The translations under genes were made by a program, and so were the position numbers. The notes beneath the pieces were generated by a model. The model saw only the letters and a program-made list of their open reading frames with translations. It did no database searches and was not told the DNA's origin. Shown one piece after another: positions 1 through 13,500 of a stretch of 64,000 nucleotides of DNA. Source of the DNA: Membranipora membranacea (Eukaryota; Bryozoa; Gymnolaemata; Cheilostomatida; Membraniporidae). Every line of letters begins with the position of its first letter. Position 1 is the stretch's first letter. The stretch lies in assembly GCA_914767715.1 (NCBI GenBank), contig OU612067.1, positions 12,155,001 to 12,219,000 of the forward strand, read 5' to 3'.

Positions 1-195
1 CCGCGTCTGATTCCCGTGCATGTCCCCTGGTGTTACCTGAGAAGCCGAGTTCGGTAGGGTGTTCCAATGAGTACCAGCTCTTCAATAGTCAGGGTTGGCT
101 ATGGAGTGCTTGGACCCAGTGACCAGGCGGTAATGATGTAGTGTTCACCGCTTAGAAGTACCCATTGTGGCTTACATTAAGCGGTATATTAAAAA

Positions 196-226
<31 letters not shown>
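1..226 (+). repeat. 3' end of a SINE/LINE-type retroelement with (ATT)n tail
   Basis: The stretch ends in a run of ATT units at 201-226, preceded by a short A-rich segment and a GCGGTATATTAAAA-like motif. That arrangement is typical of the 3' ends of many invertebrate SINEs and non-LTR elements. No ORF is visible. The 5' end lies before the window. The assignment rests on this tail pattern only. Confidence 0.4.
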
Positions 227-227
<1 letters not shown>

Positions 228-1370
228 AATTTCGGTACAATAAACCATTAATATTCTATCCGCTGCAGCCTCCTGTGTTAAGCATTGCACTAGGGGCATT
301 GGGTTGGTTTTAAAATAAATGAATACACCGCTCTGTTTCAGGGTCACCATGCAGTGTTCACCAGAATTGAAAATAATTAGCAATGTGTCTCATGGTGAAG
401 AGCCATTACATACTTTCGAATATCTTCATTGAATATGGACAAAAAAGGCCCTTTGGTAACTTCCCAAGTACACTAATGTCTGGCTGCAACCTCTAAAACA
501 TGACCTAGTTGATGAAGGGTAACCATGATGCACCCATTTTCCTGATTCATGATCGTACAATGTATAGCGTGTACTGAGTCCCTTTTTGCAAACAACTGAG
601 CAAAAGTTGTGTGACCTTTTGGCTATAATGACTTGTTAAAATCAGTTCAAAGATAGTTTAATTTGTTATCCAGAATTTGTCGGTGAATTTGAGGTGAGAA
701 TTCAAACATATATGATGATTATAGGATTAAGAGGATTATATATTCAAGTATTTAAATTACCGTGGTTTAGTAAACAGTTTTGGATACTTGTAAATAACCA
801 GTAATTTGGTAAGACCAGCTTGTTAGCCAATACATACTTGGTATAAATGGTACATATTAGCATGAGGTGAATAGGTGCATAATCAGTAGCTTTTGTTAAC
901 TAAGGCATGCTTGCGAGACTGCAGCTAGATATGGGTGTATTTGAGATGCCAAGGGACCCCTATTAGTTCAAATGCAGTGAAATTTTTTGTAGGTATGTAA
1001 AATTACTGTTCCGCATGATATGGTTAATGATTTGTCTTCTTTGAGGAACTTTCAGTGTGTTGGCCAAAATTGGCTCGAGCCAATTAATGGTCAAACAGCC
1101 ATACAAAAATCTGTCCACCAAAAGTACCAGGAATTGAACTTTTTAAATGATTTACCTTGAATCGCACAAATTCAATTATTGTGAATTAAATCATTTATGG
1201 CTTACATGTGTGAAGCTGATCCTCTTCCATGTTCAATTTTCCTTTAATCATCAACATCGGTATTCATCAACTTTTTTTAGGATGACACAATTGAATGATG
1301 ACAAGTTCATTAAGTGTATTATGCTGACATATCAAGAAATTTGAAATAGTATTCTGCTCTGTATTATCAG
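227..1370. other. No supported gene; intron or upstream region of the receptor gene
   Basis: The first confident receptor exon starts at 1371 in phase 1, so this stretch is most likely intron. An open stretch from 1056 (after a TTTCAG acceptor-like site) runs to about 1139 without a stop, but I see no convincing donor and no domain match, so I do not call an exon. Confidence 0.4.
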
Positions 1371-1577
1371 GTTTCCCTCATGATCTTCCCGGAGTTAGTA
1401 TAATAGTATCGGAGAATAGTGGAGCTAGTGATGAGGAGATACAGTACACAAGAGATCCAAACAACCGCATCACACGTCATGATCTCCAATATGTGAGATA
1501 TTTAAAATATGTGAGACTCAAAACAACCCTGCCAACGGACGGAATAATATTTGATGAGGTGGAGGTGTATGCTTTCA
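1371..1577 (+). CDS. Receptor exon: end of an F5/8 type C (discoidin/fucolectin-like) domain
   Basis: The translated exon ends with YVRLKTTLP followed by IIFDEVEVYAF. This resembles the closing strands of F5/8C and fucolectin-like galactose-binding domains (YVRI.L followed by L.EVEVYG). The exon is 207 nt and starts and ends in phase 1, as expected for a shuffled extracellular module. It suggests that the missing N-terminus carries a glycan- or lipid-binding module. The rest of the domain was not found in the window. The family call rests on the C-terminal strands only. Confidence 0.5.
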
Positions 1578-4500
1578 GTAAGTCAGTTGGGCCCTTCTCA
1601 TTTGTTCTTATAGTAATTGTCTGAATTGATTCCAAGTATTGTGATTACTATTGTTCACAAGCAGCACAGTGAACTCAGAGTCATCGTATTTCAATTCAGC
1701 CCGCTTGATGTATAATGTGATATATATATAGCAATAACTCATGTAACTCAGTGATCTCAAAGTGTTAATCACTTTGTTTGCAGTTTTTTTTCTCTCAGTG
1801 CACCTTGCTACAGTTACAGGTGCTTGATTGACGTTTACCATTGGACCATTTTAGACACCCAGCAGTTTATTCCTCGGCAGGTTTCAGCCACTGGTATTAG
1901 CACTAGTGAGGTGAGGTTAAACTGGATTCGCCCTGTGTCGGCCAATGGTTATTCTATGAAATACCAGGTGAGCTCATTGCTTGCTATGATCATCTTGTTG
2001 TCGTTTTAATTTTCTCCTAAAGTATATGAAGACAAGGAACATTTGGTTTTTTCTTCTTGTCCTGTGCGAATCAAGTATGTTACCAACAAGTGCAGTGTCA
2101 CTTTTTTCATTTGTTGACTAAATCTTTCATCACTGTAGGATGCAAATTTGTTTTACCAAACACCATAATTAAATGACTTCGGAAGTCAATTAATACCTAA
2201 TCGGTGTGATAGTGAAACTGACTTACTTCCTCAAGGGCAGATTGAAGATAACTATATCCTGTTTAAAAGGAAACTTTTCACTGATTTTTGATAGTACAAA
2301 TGTGGTGATAAAGACTGGAGTACCACGCTGAAGAGTACAAACCTACAACACTCAGCTACAGTAAGCGGTTTGAATGGCAGCTGGCGTCACACTTGTTCTG
2401 TAAGAGTGCTCAAATCACCAGGGAATCCGATTACAGATGTTGGAAATACTTGGTGTGCAGGTACAATTGAACAATCCTCAGTGATGTGGCCGCTAGATAA
2501 ATCAAAACATGCATCGAACCACAATGGAAACAGCTCATGACAATGATCTCCTTTGCCATATTTCTCCTAGATTTTCAGAGTAAAAAATTCAGAATAACTT
2601 CAAACGAATTAGCATGCCACGCCTTCGGTACCAATTATGGAAGAGAATAATAATCAATAATCACAGACTAATGTTGCAGCAGTATAATAAATTTACCTAC
2701 AAACTAGGAGCAATTTGGCGCAGACAATGAAGTTTTGCCCTTAACACACGCACTATTTTGCGGTCCATTCTTGGAATGTGTTGAGTGACTGAATCCATTT
2801 CAACGTACTTTTTGTTTAACCTACATCAATTTTCCTATTTCAATTCCAAGGAAATGTCCGCCCACAACCAATAACGCTATCAGCTGGGATTCCGACACAG
2901 ACTACTAATGCTGGGAGAGAAAGATGGAGATATGTCATCACCTGGAGTGTAAGAATTTATGAGCTATCTTCTCTGTACAAAATCTCAAATAAACAACAAC
3001 AACTTGAACAATAACTTTGAGCTGTGTAGCAACTTTATTTAACATGCTTCCCAACCATGCAAGGTAAGGAGAATTTCCTACTGTCTGTCATGTATTTATG
3101 AGGTCATACAAACCTCTTTAGATAAGATTTATCATTTCATGCTTTCAGTCGAGAGACTCATAAAAAGAGTAAATCATTTCTATCGAGCTGGTATTATATT
3201 CAAATTTGCTCACCTAATATTTTCTTTATGCAGCGCTTCTGGGGCTGGTACTACATGCCAAGTGTGGTGCAGAGCTCATTGATTGATACATCATCGCACT
3301 GTTTTCTTTTGATCTTTTAGATGCCATCTGATTATATACTTGATTGTTTGACCATTATAAATGGAAAATATCAGGTCGAAGTGGACGGTGTAGTTCAAGC
3401 TAATCAACCATTGACAAGCTACACATATTACACTGATGGGAACGTAAACCTGAACATAACAATAAGGTCACGCAACAGAGATGATGGTCTCTCCTCACCA
3501 GCTGAAAGTTCCTTTACGACACCAACAGGGTTACGTGAGTTCTACGCATCATCCCATTTGACAATTTAATTGGATTATGAGAATAATGATAAATAACTAT
3601 TCGTCATCTATGACCAAATAAGTTCATTTTTTTAAAGAAGGTGCTTTCAAGGTGTGATTTTAGCCTAGGGAAGACTAATTTCTTATCTTTCATTTGTATC
3701 AATTTCCAATTGAACACAATTAAAAGTCTAAGACAACGATAATGTTATACATATATATATATAAATTTATGTGTTTTCAAATTGTTGCTGGCAGTTTGGT
3801 TGTTACTTTTCTTGACAGAGGTCACAAATTGTTTTTCAGCACCACACGGTAAACCACTCAGTGTCTCTCTTACTGGTCCCACTACAAGCTGTATTAAAAT
3901 ATGGTACACAGGAGTAGAATACCCAAATGCACCTACCACACAGATCACCTACCAGGTACATTATCACAACATGTGCATGTCATCAATATTCATGTTTTAA
4001 TCGAGAAAGCTGAGTCATACTTTGGTAACACTCACAGCTTTATGATGATCTATGATGCCAGAAAGCACTCATTGAGAAAACGCATGATGAAGTATATTTT
4101 ACAATTCTTTGCCTATCCTCTTAGCCTCATATGATTGTTTCTCATAGTTTTCACTCTGACATATATGGGGAATATGAGCACATTTTATAAAAATAGCTTA
4201 TAGTTTTGTCTTGTTTATTTTGCTCTAGTACAAATGTACATCAATGACTGACTGGCAGAATATCCCCTCTGACAAAAGAAGATGTGGTTACTCAGCTTAT
4301 CAGATGGTTACATGTGAGATCAGAGCACGTAATAATAACAACAACAACAATAAGAACAGTCTGACTGAGACTACTTCTGGCTACACAAAATGTGGAAGTA
4401 AGAATTACACTGCTAGTATAAACCCGTCAATTCATCGCCAGTGGAGAAAATCTGGTTTGTTGCGTGTTCTTAGCCTATGCTTATAACGTCATTGGCTTCT

Positions 4501-7500
4501 TTCAATTTATACAAAACTGTGGTTAGTGCAGTTTCAAATTGGAAGTCTAAGTTCTACTATCAGCTGTCATGGCCTATGTTTGTTATTATACGACATCAAA
4601 CTTGATGATCAGCCTGCTTATTTAAAACATTTCAAGAATTTAACATTCCCACACACAGCGTCAGCATCCTTAGATTGTCTTTCTTGAATGTAACAGATAC
4701 TGACCTCAATGTCACAGAAAAAATCAACATGTTTGAAGTATGAATTTATTTAACAAACAGGTCCAGATAAAGTTATAAATCCACAGCACAGTAAGTCAGG
4801 GTCACCAGAGATGAACGAAGGAAGGCTTCGCTGGAAATACACAGTCACTTGGCAGGTGAGAAAAGAGCCAGTTTTAATGATTTCAATGCAGGTTTTAATA
4901 TATGACACTTCATCCCCTGCAACTACCAGAATCTCTATATTTTGTTTTACCTAGTTCGCTAGGAACAACGCAGTCAAAATTTATAATTGTTTAATCAGTT
5001 TTTATTGAATATGTTCATAAGAAATCAGAAATTAAAGTTCATGAATAAAATAGGCCTTACATTATCACTCTGAAAAACCTCAAGCCATCAGTTATATCTT
5101 CCAGAATCCAAGTAACATCAGATGTGCGAGCATCCGTGTGGTTAACCCATACCAGATAAAAGGTGGTTATCTTACAAGTTGGACTTATTTGGCAAACAGC
5201 AGATATGAGTTCTACACTGATGGAAATGAGTCGATCTCACTTCAGGTCAAAGTTTACAACAATGATGACGTCGGTTCATCTGAAAAGACAATAACATTTA
5301 CATCAAGCAGGCTTCGTGAGTTCAAAAACTGACCATAACCATAGCCTACAACCACAGTCAATGCATTATAAAAAAAACTCATGCTCTTAACCTAATAATT
5401 GATCAAATTGAATTGAATTTCTTCGGACTGGCAATATTATTGCTCATCTGATGAGATATATATATTCATCTATATATATATATATGTTTATTTTTTAACA
5501 TTTTATTCTCAGGTCCGCAGACCGAACCGCTTAATGTGGCTTTGATGTCCGCCTCAGCCAACTGTGTCGCCTTATCTTGGGATGCTCCAGAATATCTCAA
5601 CTCACCGACATCGGAGGTATATTACCAGGTAACTTATTATATATCGAGTCCTAGTTGGTAGTCTCTAGTTTAAATCGATGAATGCATTTAAATCTGATTG
5701 TTTACATCTCCCTCACCTTTCATTTCTTTCCCTATTCTTCTTTGCTCCTCTTGCTAGTTCTTTCTCCCCCACCATCCTCTGTGACTTAGTCTTGCTGCTC
5801 TCTGGTGCTGTCATATTAAATGTTTTATTGTACTTACCTAGTAGGTCTATTGATAGTGCTGAAAAAGTAAAGATAGCTGGATGCTTAGGAACCATGGTGT
5901 GTTTAGTATTGAAACAGATAAAGGCAGCGCGAGTCTCTCACGTAGTGCTAGCGTTACAAAAACTTTGTGACCAACTCAACCTTCGAAACTAAAAGCCAAA
6001 ATAACGTGGCAGTATTTTTAATTGAATTAAGATTAGTGGTCAATGGTGATGACCAACCATTGATGACAAGAGTAATTTAGCAATTAGTCCAATACATCTT
6101 AATTAACAGCATAACTGTGAGTCTGGTGGTTGGGAGACAGTTAACAGCGCTAAAGTAGTATGTGGATTTTCACCGTACACCGATGTGACATGCCAACTAA
6201 GGGCAGCAAATGGTTTCGGTGAGAGTTCTTCAGGGACGGCAACAACAAAGACCGAATGTGCAGGTAAATTAAAGTCCTTTGAATGAACGTGCCTGCTGTC
6301 TTGGTGGCAGTTGAAACTTGATGAAAATTAGAGACAGGCGGATTTCTGATATACAGACCTACTGACTAAGTTTTAAACTATTAAGTGTCTAGGTTTATGC
6401 AGATATTGTTATCATTAGTTTTTTGTTAATCGGCGGCAATATCTGATTTAATGGCATACCGTTCTTGCCTACTTCGTTTCCACAATAGAGTGGATATTTG
6501 TGATTAAGATTAATTACCACAGTCCACTGTTCTGACTTTGAATTTATAATTTTTGACATGTCTAAGATTCGAGTTTTCTTCCAAATCGTACTATATTTTA
6601 GTTACTGCAATATCTTCTCAAAGTTCTGATACTTGATAACACTACAGATTATTGCGTGTAGATTTATGGTACTACTCATAATACTAATGCCAGATAGCAA
6701 ATTGTTTATTTTCTAGTTGAGTTTCCTAAATTGCATATTTCTATTCCAGAATGTTTTTTTAAATGGATGATCTTATTGATAACCAGTGGTCTTTTTTCTT
6801 GAAACGTAATAAAGCTCCTTTGTCGAAGCAGCTGAGCTGACAATCTTTTTTCTATTTTATGTTCGCTTGAGTTCCATTCTAAAAATGGTATACTGGATTG
6901 TAACAAATACTCAATGAGTTACAAAGTAGTATATGAGTCAAAATTTACTCACTAAACTCAGTAATTGTTTTATATCTTCAACCGTCTTAGGCCTTAGCAC
7001 CCAAACACTAAAAGAAGTTCATACTACGATCCTACAGAAGCGAGCTCCAAATACCATTCTATGAACCTCCCATTTGACTTTTCATGAATACTCAAAAAAA
7101 AAAAAAATATTAACTGATAATAAAACTGAAGTAATATATTGCGATTCCAAATCTTTAGGAAATCTAGGAAGTTTTCCTCATGCAATGAACTTAAATTGAT
7201 TACACTAGTGTTTTCTTGTTATTTGTTTAGCACCATCTGCTCCTAGAAGTATCATGTTTGCTGACGAGGGTACTGATCAAGATTCTGGACGTATAAGACG
7301 TAAATACAGTGTAAGCTGGACTGTAAGTGTTGATCTCTTCCAACTTACCAACATGTTTTGATTTATTTCCCCTTGGGCGACATCATTTATGGTTCGTACT
7401 GACATGATGATGAATTCAGCAAAACATAAAGCGGTGCTGTTTTATGTTTCACAGGAGCCAGAGACGAACAACTGTAACTCTCTAAGATCTCCCAGCAGGT

Positions 7501-10500
7501 ATTCATTCAGAGATCCTGGTGGACAATGGCATAACACTGATAACACATATTATACTATTTTCACTGAGGGGAATGTTGAGGTAACTGTAGGAGTTACAGC
7601 GGCTAATAACCAAGACATTGTGTCAGCTGAAGCGAGCCGCACTATCACAACGAATCCGTTACGTAAGATGATTATTTTCTAGGATAGATTTAGATAGATC
7701 CATGGATTGCAGAAAGAAACTTTCAAATCAAGATTAAATGTGCCAACAAAAATACTACCGCTAACCATTTTTAATTCTTTGTTGTTTCAATCAGAAGTGA
7801 AATGTCAAATTATTATTTATTCTCTTTCTGTAGAAATTATATCATTCGGTATATTGTGTTCTCGACACCATATTTCCAACACCGATTTCTGACGCAGGCG
7901 GTTGAACAACAGACGAGACAAAAATTTGTTGTCAAAATACTGTTAAATTCAAGTTCTCTAGCATCATTTGCTATGTCACATTTATGATATAAAGATGTGT
8001 ATAACCTTAAAGGGTCAGTCCTATTAGAAAAATGGATATATTACCCCAGTAAATCGAATATTGTAAGTTCATAGGATAAATACAAATAATTAAAAATTGA
8101 AAGTTGTGGAAAATAGCAATTAGTTTTCTTTTAATATTTCAGCAAGGATCATAGTGGATCATAGTGATCAGGAGGAGGCAATAAATCACTATGATCCGCT
8201 ATGATCCCAATTTTCAGACTTTGCGGCAGTTTTATTGTAATTAGGTTCACAGGCTGTTTTTTTCATATGCCCTAATGACTATTCAGCCTGAGATCTTTAA
8301 AACCATACCAAACATGGCCTAGTATTACTGTCACTTTAAACTACTGCTGCCACTCAGGCAAATTTGTGCTCTTTGAATTCTGTATAGCTCTTAGATGACT
8401 AATTGAGAGTTTAATCTCAGAATTGTCACCTAAGTGATCAATTCATTCAATTTTTTAGGACCACAGAAAGCACCACAGACGGTGCGGATTGTATCAAACA
8501 CACCTCAATGTGTGACTCTGTCCTGGATACCCCCTCAGTATGTCAATGGACCAATCGAATACTATCAGGTATAACAAAACATGCTGATTCACTCGCTTAT
8601 GAGAATGGTTGTTATGTTGTTATAATAGATGTGGTGTGAAATAACATAATACTATGTACCTATCTCAAGGAGCTGCTTTATTTTAGCATAAATGTGCTGG
8701 ATACAGTGACTGGGTGAAAATTGATGGTGATGGGACTGTTAGAAGTGTTACAGTATGCAGTTACAATCCATACTCTCAAGTCTCCTGTGATCTCAGAGCC
8801 CGAAACGGTGCAGGATGGAGTGATCCAGCTTCTAGGGGTCCAGCAAGGACATTGTGTGGTGGTGAGTAATAATCAGTTTAGGATATTATCACTTTCTCCT
8901 CCTGTGAATGAGATGCAGGGACCCCCAATCTTAATGAAAAAACAGTCAACTCAACATCATTTCAGCAAGCCATGACAGAACAATATGTCAAAATTAAACA
9001 ACAGAAAAAGGAAAACAGTAGGTCTTAATAAGGTGACACATGCGCGCATTTTCTAACAGGTCCGTTTTGATTTCTAGAGCCTACGAGTCCAAATAATGTA
9101 CAGATAACTTACCTGGGACTGGAGGAAAATGAAGGAAGAACAAGATTGAGATATAGAGTCAGTTGGGAGGTAAACGCCATTGCCTTTGTCCCTCGGTTGT
9201 AAGATCAGAAAAAATGAGGAGCGCCAGAGTCATGTGATAATTCGACAGAAGGGAGTTTTGAATCCATATAATTAGTACTTGAATGTGGACAAGAGTTTTA
9301 TGGTAGAATGTTACTCAATACAGCCTTGGAGAAAACGCATGACTATGACATTTATACACCATTGGAAAGCTGGAAAGTTACTTTCTTTGGATATCCAAAC
9401 TAATTTTTTTAATTAAATAATTGTTGAGGTGGTTTCTTGTCATTTATTATGCAACAGATAAATGGTAAATATGTTCTTGGCACTTTTCTTTACTTTTATT
9501 CCAGAGACCTACATCACATCATTGTGCTTACTTGAGAAGCTCACTAGCATTTCGGATCACCTCTTCTACTTTTGACAACGACAGGCACACAAGTAGAAAC
9601 ACTTTGTTCACTGACGTGTATGCAGACGGGAATACTGTCATCACTGCCTCTGTTGAGGCATTCAATAATAATGATAACAAATCACTGGCAGAAACAAGAT
9701 CAATCACCACTCAACCAATCAGTAAGTACCTTTAAAATTAGTCAAAGCCATTGTTTATATTTGGAAGTCATGCTACTTTTACTGGCAATAGTATCATTTT
9801 TTGACACTCATACTTATTTGAAAGCCATCACATATACACTGATTAAGCCCTCACTCAGAGAAGGGAGTGATACATTTATCAAGATCAATGATCAAGGAAC
9901 AAGCTCTGAATTTCAAAAACGCCATAATCTATCTATCTCAGCATAGTAAACCATTATTTTATTTGCAAATTGTCTCCCTAAGAGAAAACATATATCATCC
10001 GGCTAAAATTTTATTTACTTTACTGTAATTGAGTCAATGATGTTGGCTGCCCAAAGTTTATCTACAGAAGGCCAAACAAAATCTGTAATTGAGACAACCT
10101 CAGTGGTTTTGGTAATATCCTATATGTACAATTTTTGAAAATTTCTGATATTATGGGTCTTTTATATCGCAGGGCCTCAGACAGCTCCACAGGGATTCAA
10201 TATACAAGGAAAGACATATCAATGTATAACATTATCATGGAGAGCACCGCAGTACCCAAACGGCATCATTTCACATTATCAGGTTTGTAAATGATGATAT
10301 GTTATTGACCTCATACCATACATGAATATATTTGTATGGCAATTCAGTTCGAAATAGTATACACATGAAATCTCAATTATGCTTTTGTTTGTTGATCAAA
10401 TTTGATCCTAACTCATCCCATAGCTATTCTAAATGAAAAGACTATAGTCAACAGACGGTGCTAGGAGGCTAGTTTGAAAACTAGTTCGGGATGTATACAT

Positions 10501-13500
10501 CTCCTCTACATAGGAATCAATTGATAATGAAAATTAAATCTCTGTTCAAAAGTTTCAAACACCAAAACCTGAAAGTATAAAATAGTTGGCTACTTAAACA
10601 GGTAAATGGGTAGTTCCTTTGCAGCAATAAGATACCTTGTTCTTTTCGTTTGAACCTGGTTGCTACCTATAAATGTTTCTATTCGTGTAGTACAAATGTA
10701 CAGGAATTGATAATTGGACAAATACTAGTGGGAGTAGCCTGACACAAGACCTTTGTGGTTATGATGCATACGAGCTGGTAGAATGTCAGATAAAAGCAAC
10801 CAATCAGATAGGAGATAGTGATGAAGCTTCCCAAGAAAACAGAACGCTATGTACATGTAAGTTCAGGGCCTCTCGTGACCTCTTAACCTGACCTGTCCAT
10901 AAATTGTTATGTTTATAGAAATTAGATAAAACCATCTAGTGAAAAACCTTGATCAAAACGTTGAGAGGGGTTACCATAATAAATCAGGGAAAATTGTCTC
11001 ACATGTCGTTACTTTGTACAAACACAGATACATTACAAAAATAATAACCCATGCTGAAAGAAAAACATATGGTGGACGTCATTTATAATAGCGCTTTAAG
11101 CGGCCGCCGGTTTACATAGATATATCATCAATGAACACATAATTTGCATCCCGCTCCTTTCAGTTCCCGTGTTGCCGATCAACCTCATCAGATTTTTCAG
11201 CGATGATATAGACAACTCTTCAGGCACACCAAGGAGAAGAATACAATTCAGTATACCACCACAGGTGAGAAAACTTCAAATGATTGATATTCTCACTATA
11301 GAGTCTAAACCTGCACATCGGAGATGTAACGAATCAGTGTCATAATGAGTTTTGTTTCGAGCTATATTCTGTTCTGAAAAAATGATTGAAACTTCACCTA
11401 TTTTCACGGCTTCACAAAAAATATGCATCCTCCATCTGCATTGACAAAAATAGCGTTTTCTGCCTCTTTTCCTCCCTAAAAGGACACTATGTCATCGAAT
11501 CAAGTTTTTGTTCAGGCATTCATTTTCAGTAACTTTCCAACGGTATATGATATGTTGATATTCGGATCAGTCTTTGACATAACCTTAATGGTGGATCGAA
11601 TTGACAAAATTACTTTTTTAAACTTGTTTCATCTCAGGAAATAATCCCAAAATGTAAGGAGGTGAAGAATGATGGAATATCATTCAGGGTCATTGGAGTG
11701 GGAGCAGAGGTTGGCAACATGCAATCTGTCAGTGATTTGAATGCTGTAACAAACTATTCAGTACACATCATGGTGAGAAATGATCAAGGATTCCAGACAA
11801 ACACCAGAATAACATACACCACCGGAGAATTAGGTATGTTAGAGCTGGTATCATACTCCTGAGGTATCACTTCATTAAGGTCTAATTCTCTCCCAAGTTA
11901 TGCAAATATTGCATTTAAAAAGTGCTTGTTTCAAAGTAAAATTGATCATTAATCATTGATTGTTATTGATCATCTCATCTTAGACATGCTAGATTTCTCC
12001 TCATCTCTCTGCTAAAAATTACCACTTCGATGAATAGATCTTGCAGCACATTGAATTTGTGAGAAGGTGGTCATATTCATCATCAACACATCATCGAATA
12101 TAAGAGTTTATTAAATGTTTTACCTTCTCCAAACCTTACAGCTCCTAGTACACCACCAAGAATGTTACTAGAATTTACCAGTTCATGTGTTATACTGTAT
12201 CTAGAGTCACCTAATGAGTCTAATGGGGATATCACACACTTTGAGGTATGTTAAAGTAGTAATGGAAATTTTTAATTAGTCAAGTTTGTAAGTCAGTTAA
12301 TACTGTTTGGTGCAGATGTGTTACAAAAGTAATTGCAGTCGAAACCACTTCAAATATCAATTTAGATCACGATACTATTTTTTGGTGTCAATTTTTAATG
12401 AGGTTCAGGCATGCAGTGTGAAACACACTGCAGTGAATGCAAGATTTCAGCCCTCTGTGTTGAATGGCAACACATTTTCCATATCTTACAGTATGGCTGT
12501 TGGGAGTTTGGAGGTTTGCAAATTTCGAACAACACAGTGACTTTATCTCAACTTACTGAAACTGGAAACATAACAGAGATTTGTGGGTTCGAATCAGCTA
12601 CCCATATCCAATGCGGAGCTTCAGCTGTAAACACCATTGGTTCTAGCCCACAAACCAAGAAAAATGGTTTCACAGTTGTTTCAGGTCGGTATTAATAGCT
12701 CATGCTTGCCTGTGTTCCAGTTCAAACCTATTTGATGATAGTTCACTGAACTGAAGTATTAGAGATAGATTGAAGATATTATTATATAATATCTTCAATC
12801 TATCTCTAATACTTCAGTGCAGGGAACTATCATCAAGTAGGTTGATGATGTTAATTCTGATTGGAAATTACTCTGAATAGCCAACCTAGGCTCTCAGACC
12901 CAAACGTGTCATCTCATATGTTTTGCGCCACAATATGTTTGAAAGTCAAGCTTCGCCATTCAGGGCGTTTGTATTCTAGGGAAGCAGTAAAATTACTAAA
13001 TTTAATAGATTTCGACCATAAAAAAATCAGAATGTGATCATTTTACAATATAGAGACACCATGACACATCATACTGAAAAGTATGATGGATATTACAGAA
13101 AGTCTGCGTCAGCAACTTCTGAGATGGCATTACTAATCACTCACACAACCATGTTTTCCCATTTGTTGCGAGATTTAAAAATTCAACTTATAGTGAGAAG
13201 TCTAGCACCAGAGATAGAGTCAATAGATGATACCACTGGAACTGCAGTTATCAGAATATATCCTGTCCATCCAGAAAGTGATCACGTGACCATAAGGTAA
13301 GAACTTGTATACTGGAGTTAGACAATTATAGCCATTTTTCTATGACACACCAACAACAGCATGTGATAAATGGTGCCATGAAATGTCGCAATGTCTATCC
13401 TCTATTATGGATGGATGGATGGATTTATTACTATCATAGACAAAAATTTGTGACGAAATACGTTGTTAATACTGACAAGAAAGAAAAACATGGAAAAATC

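Noticed and set aside
5678-5992. 104-codon plus-strand ORF in a receptor intron
   Set aside because: It has no recognised domain and lies between two well-supported exons of one FN3 domain.
12307-12490. Upstream extension of the FN3 exon as a larger exon
   Set aside because: The acceptor at 12490-12491 gives the conserved Y.C opening of A-type second exons; the upstream part has no FN3 match.
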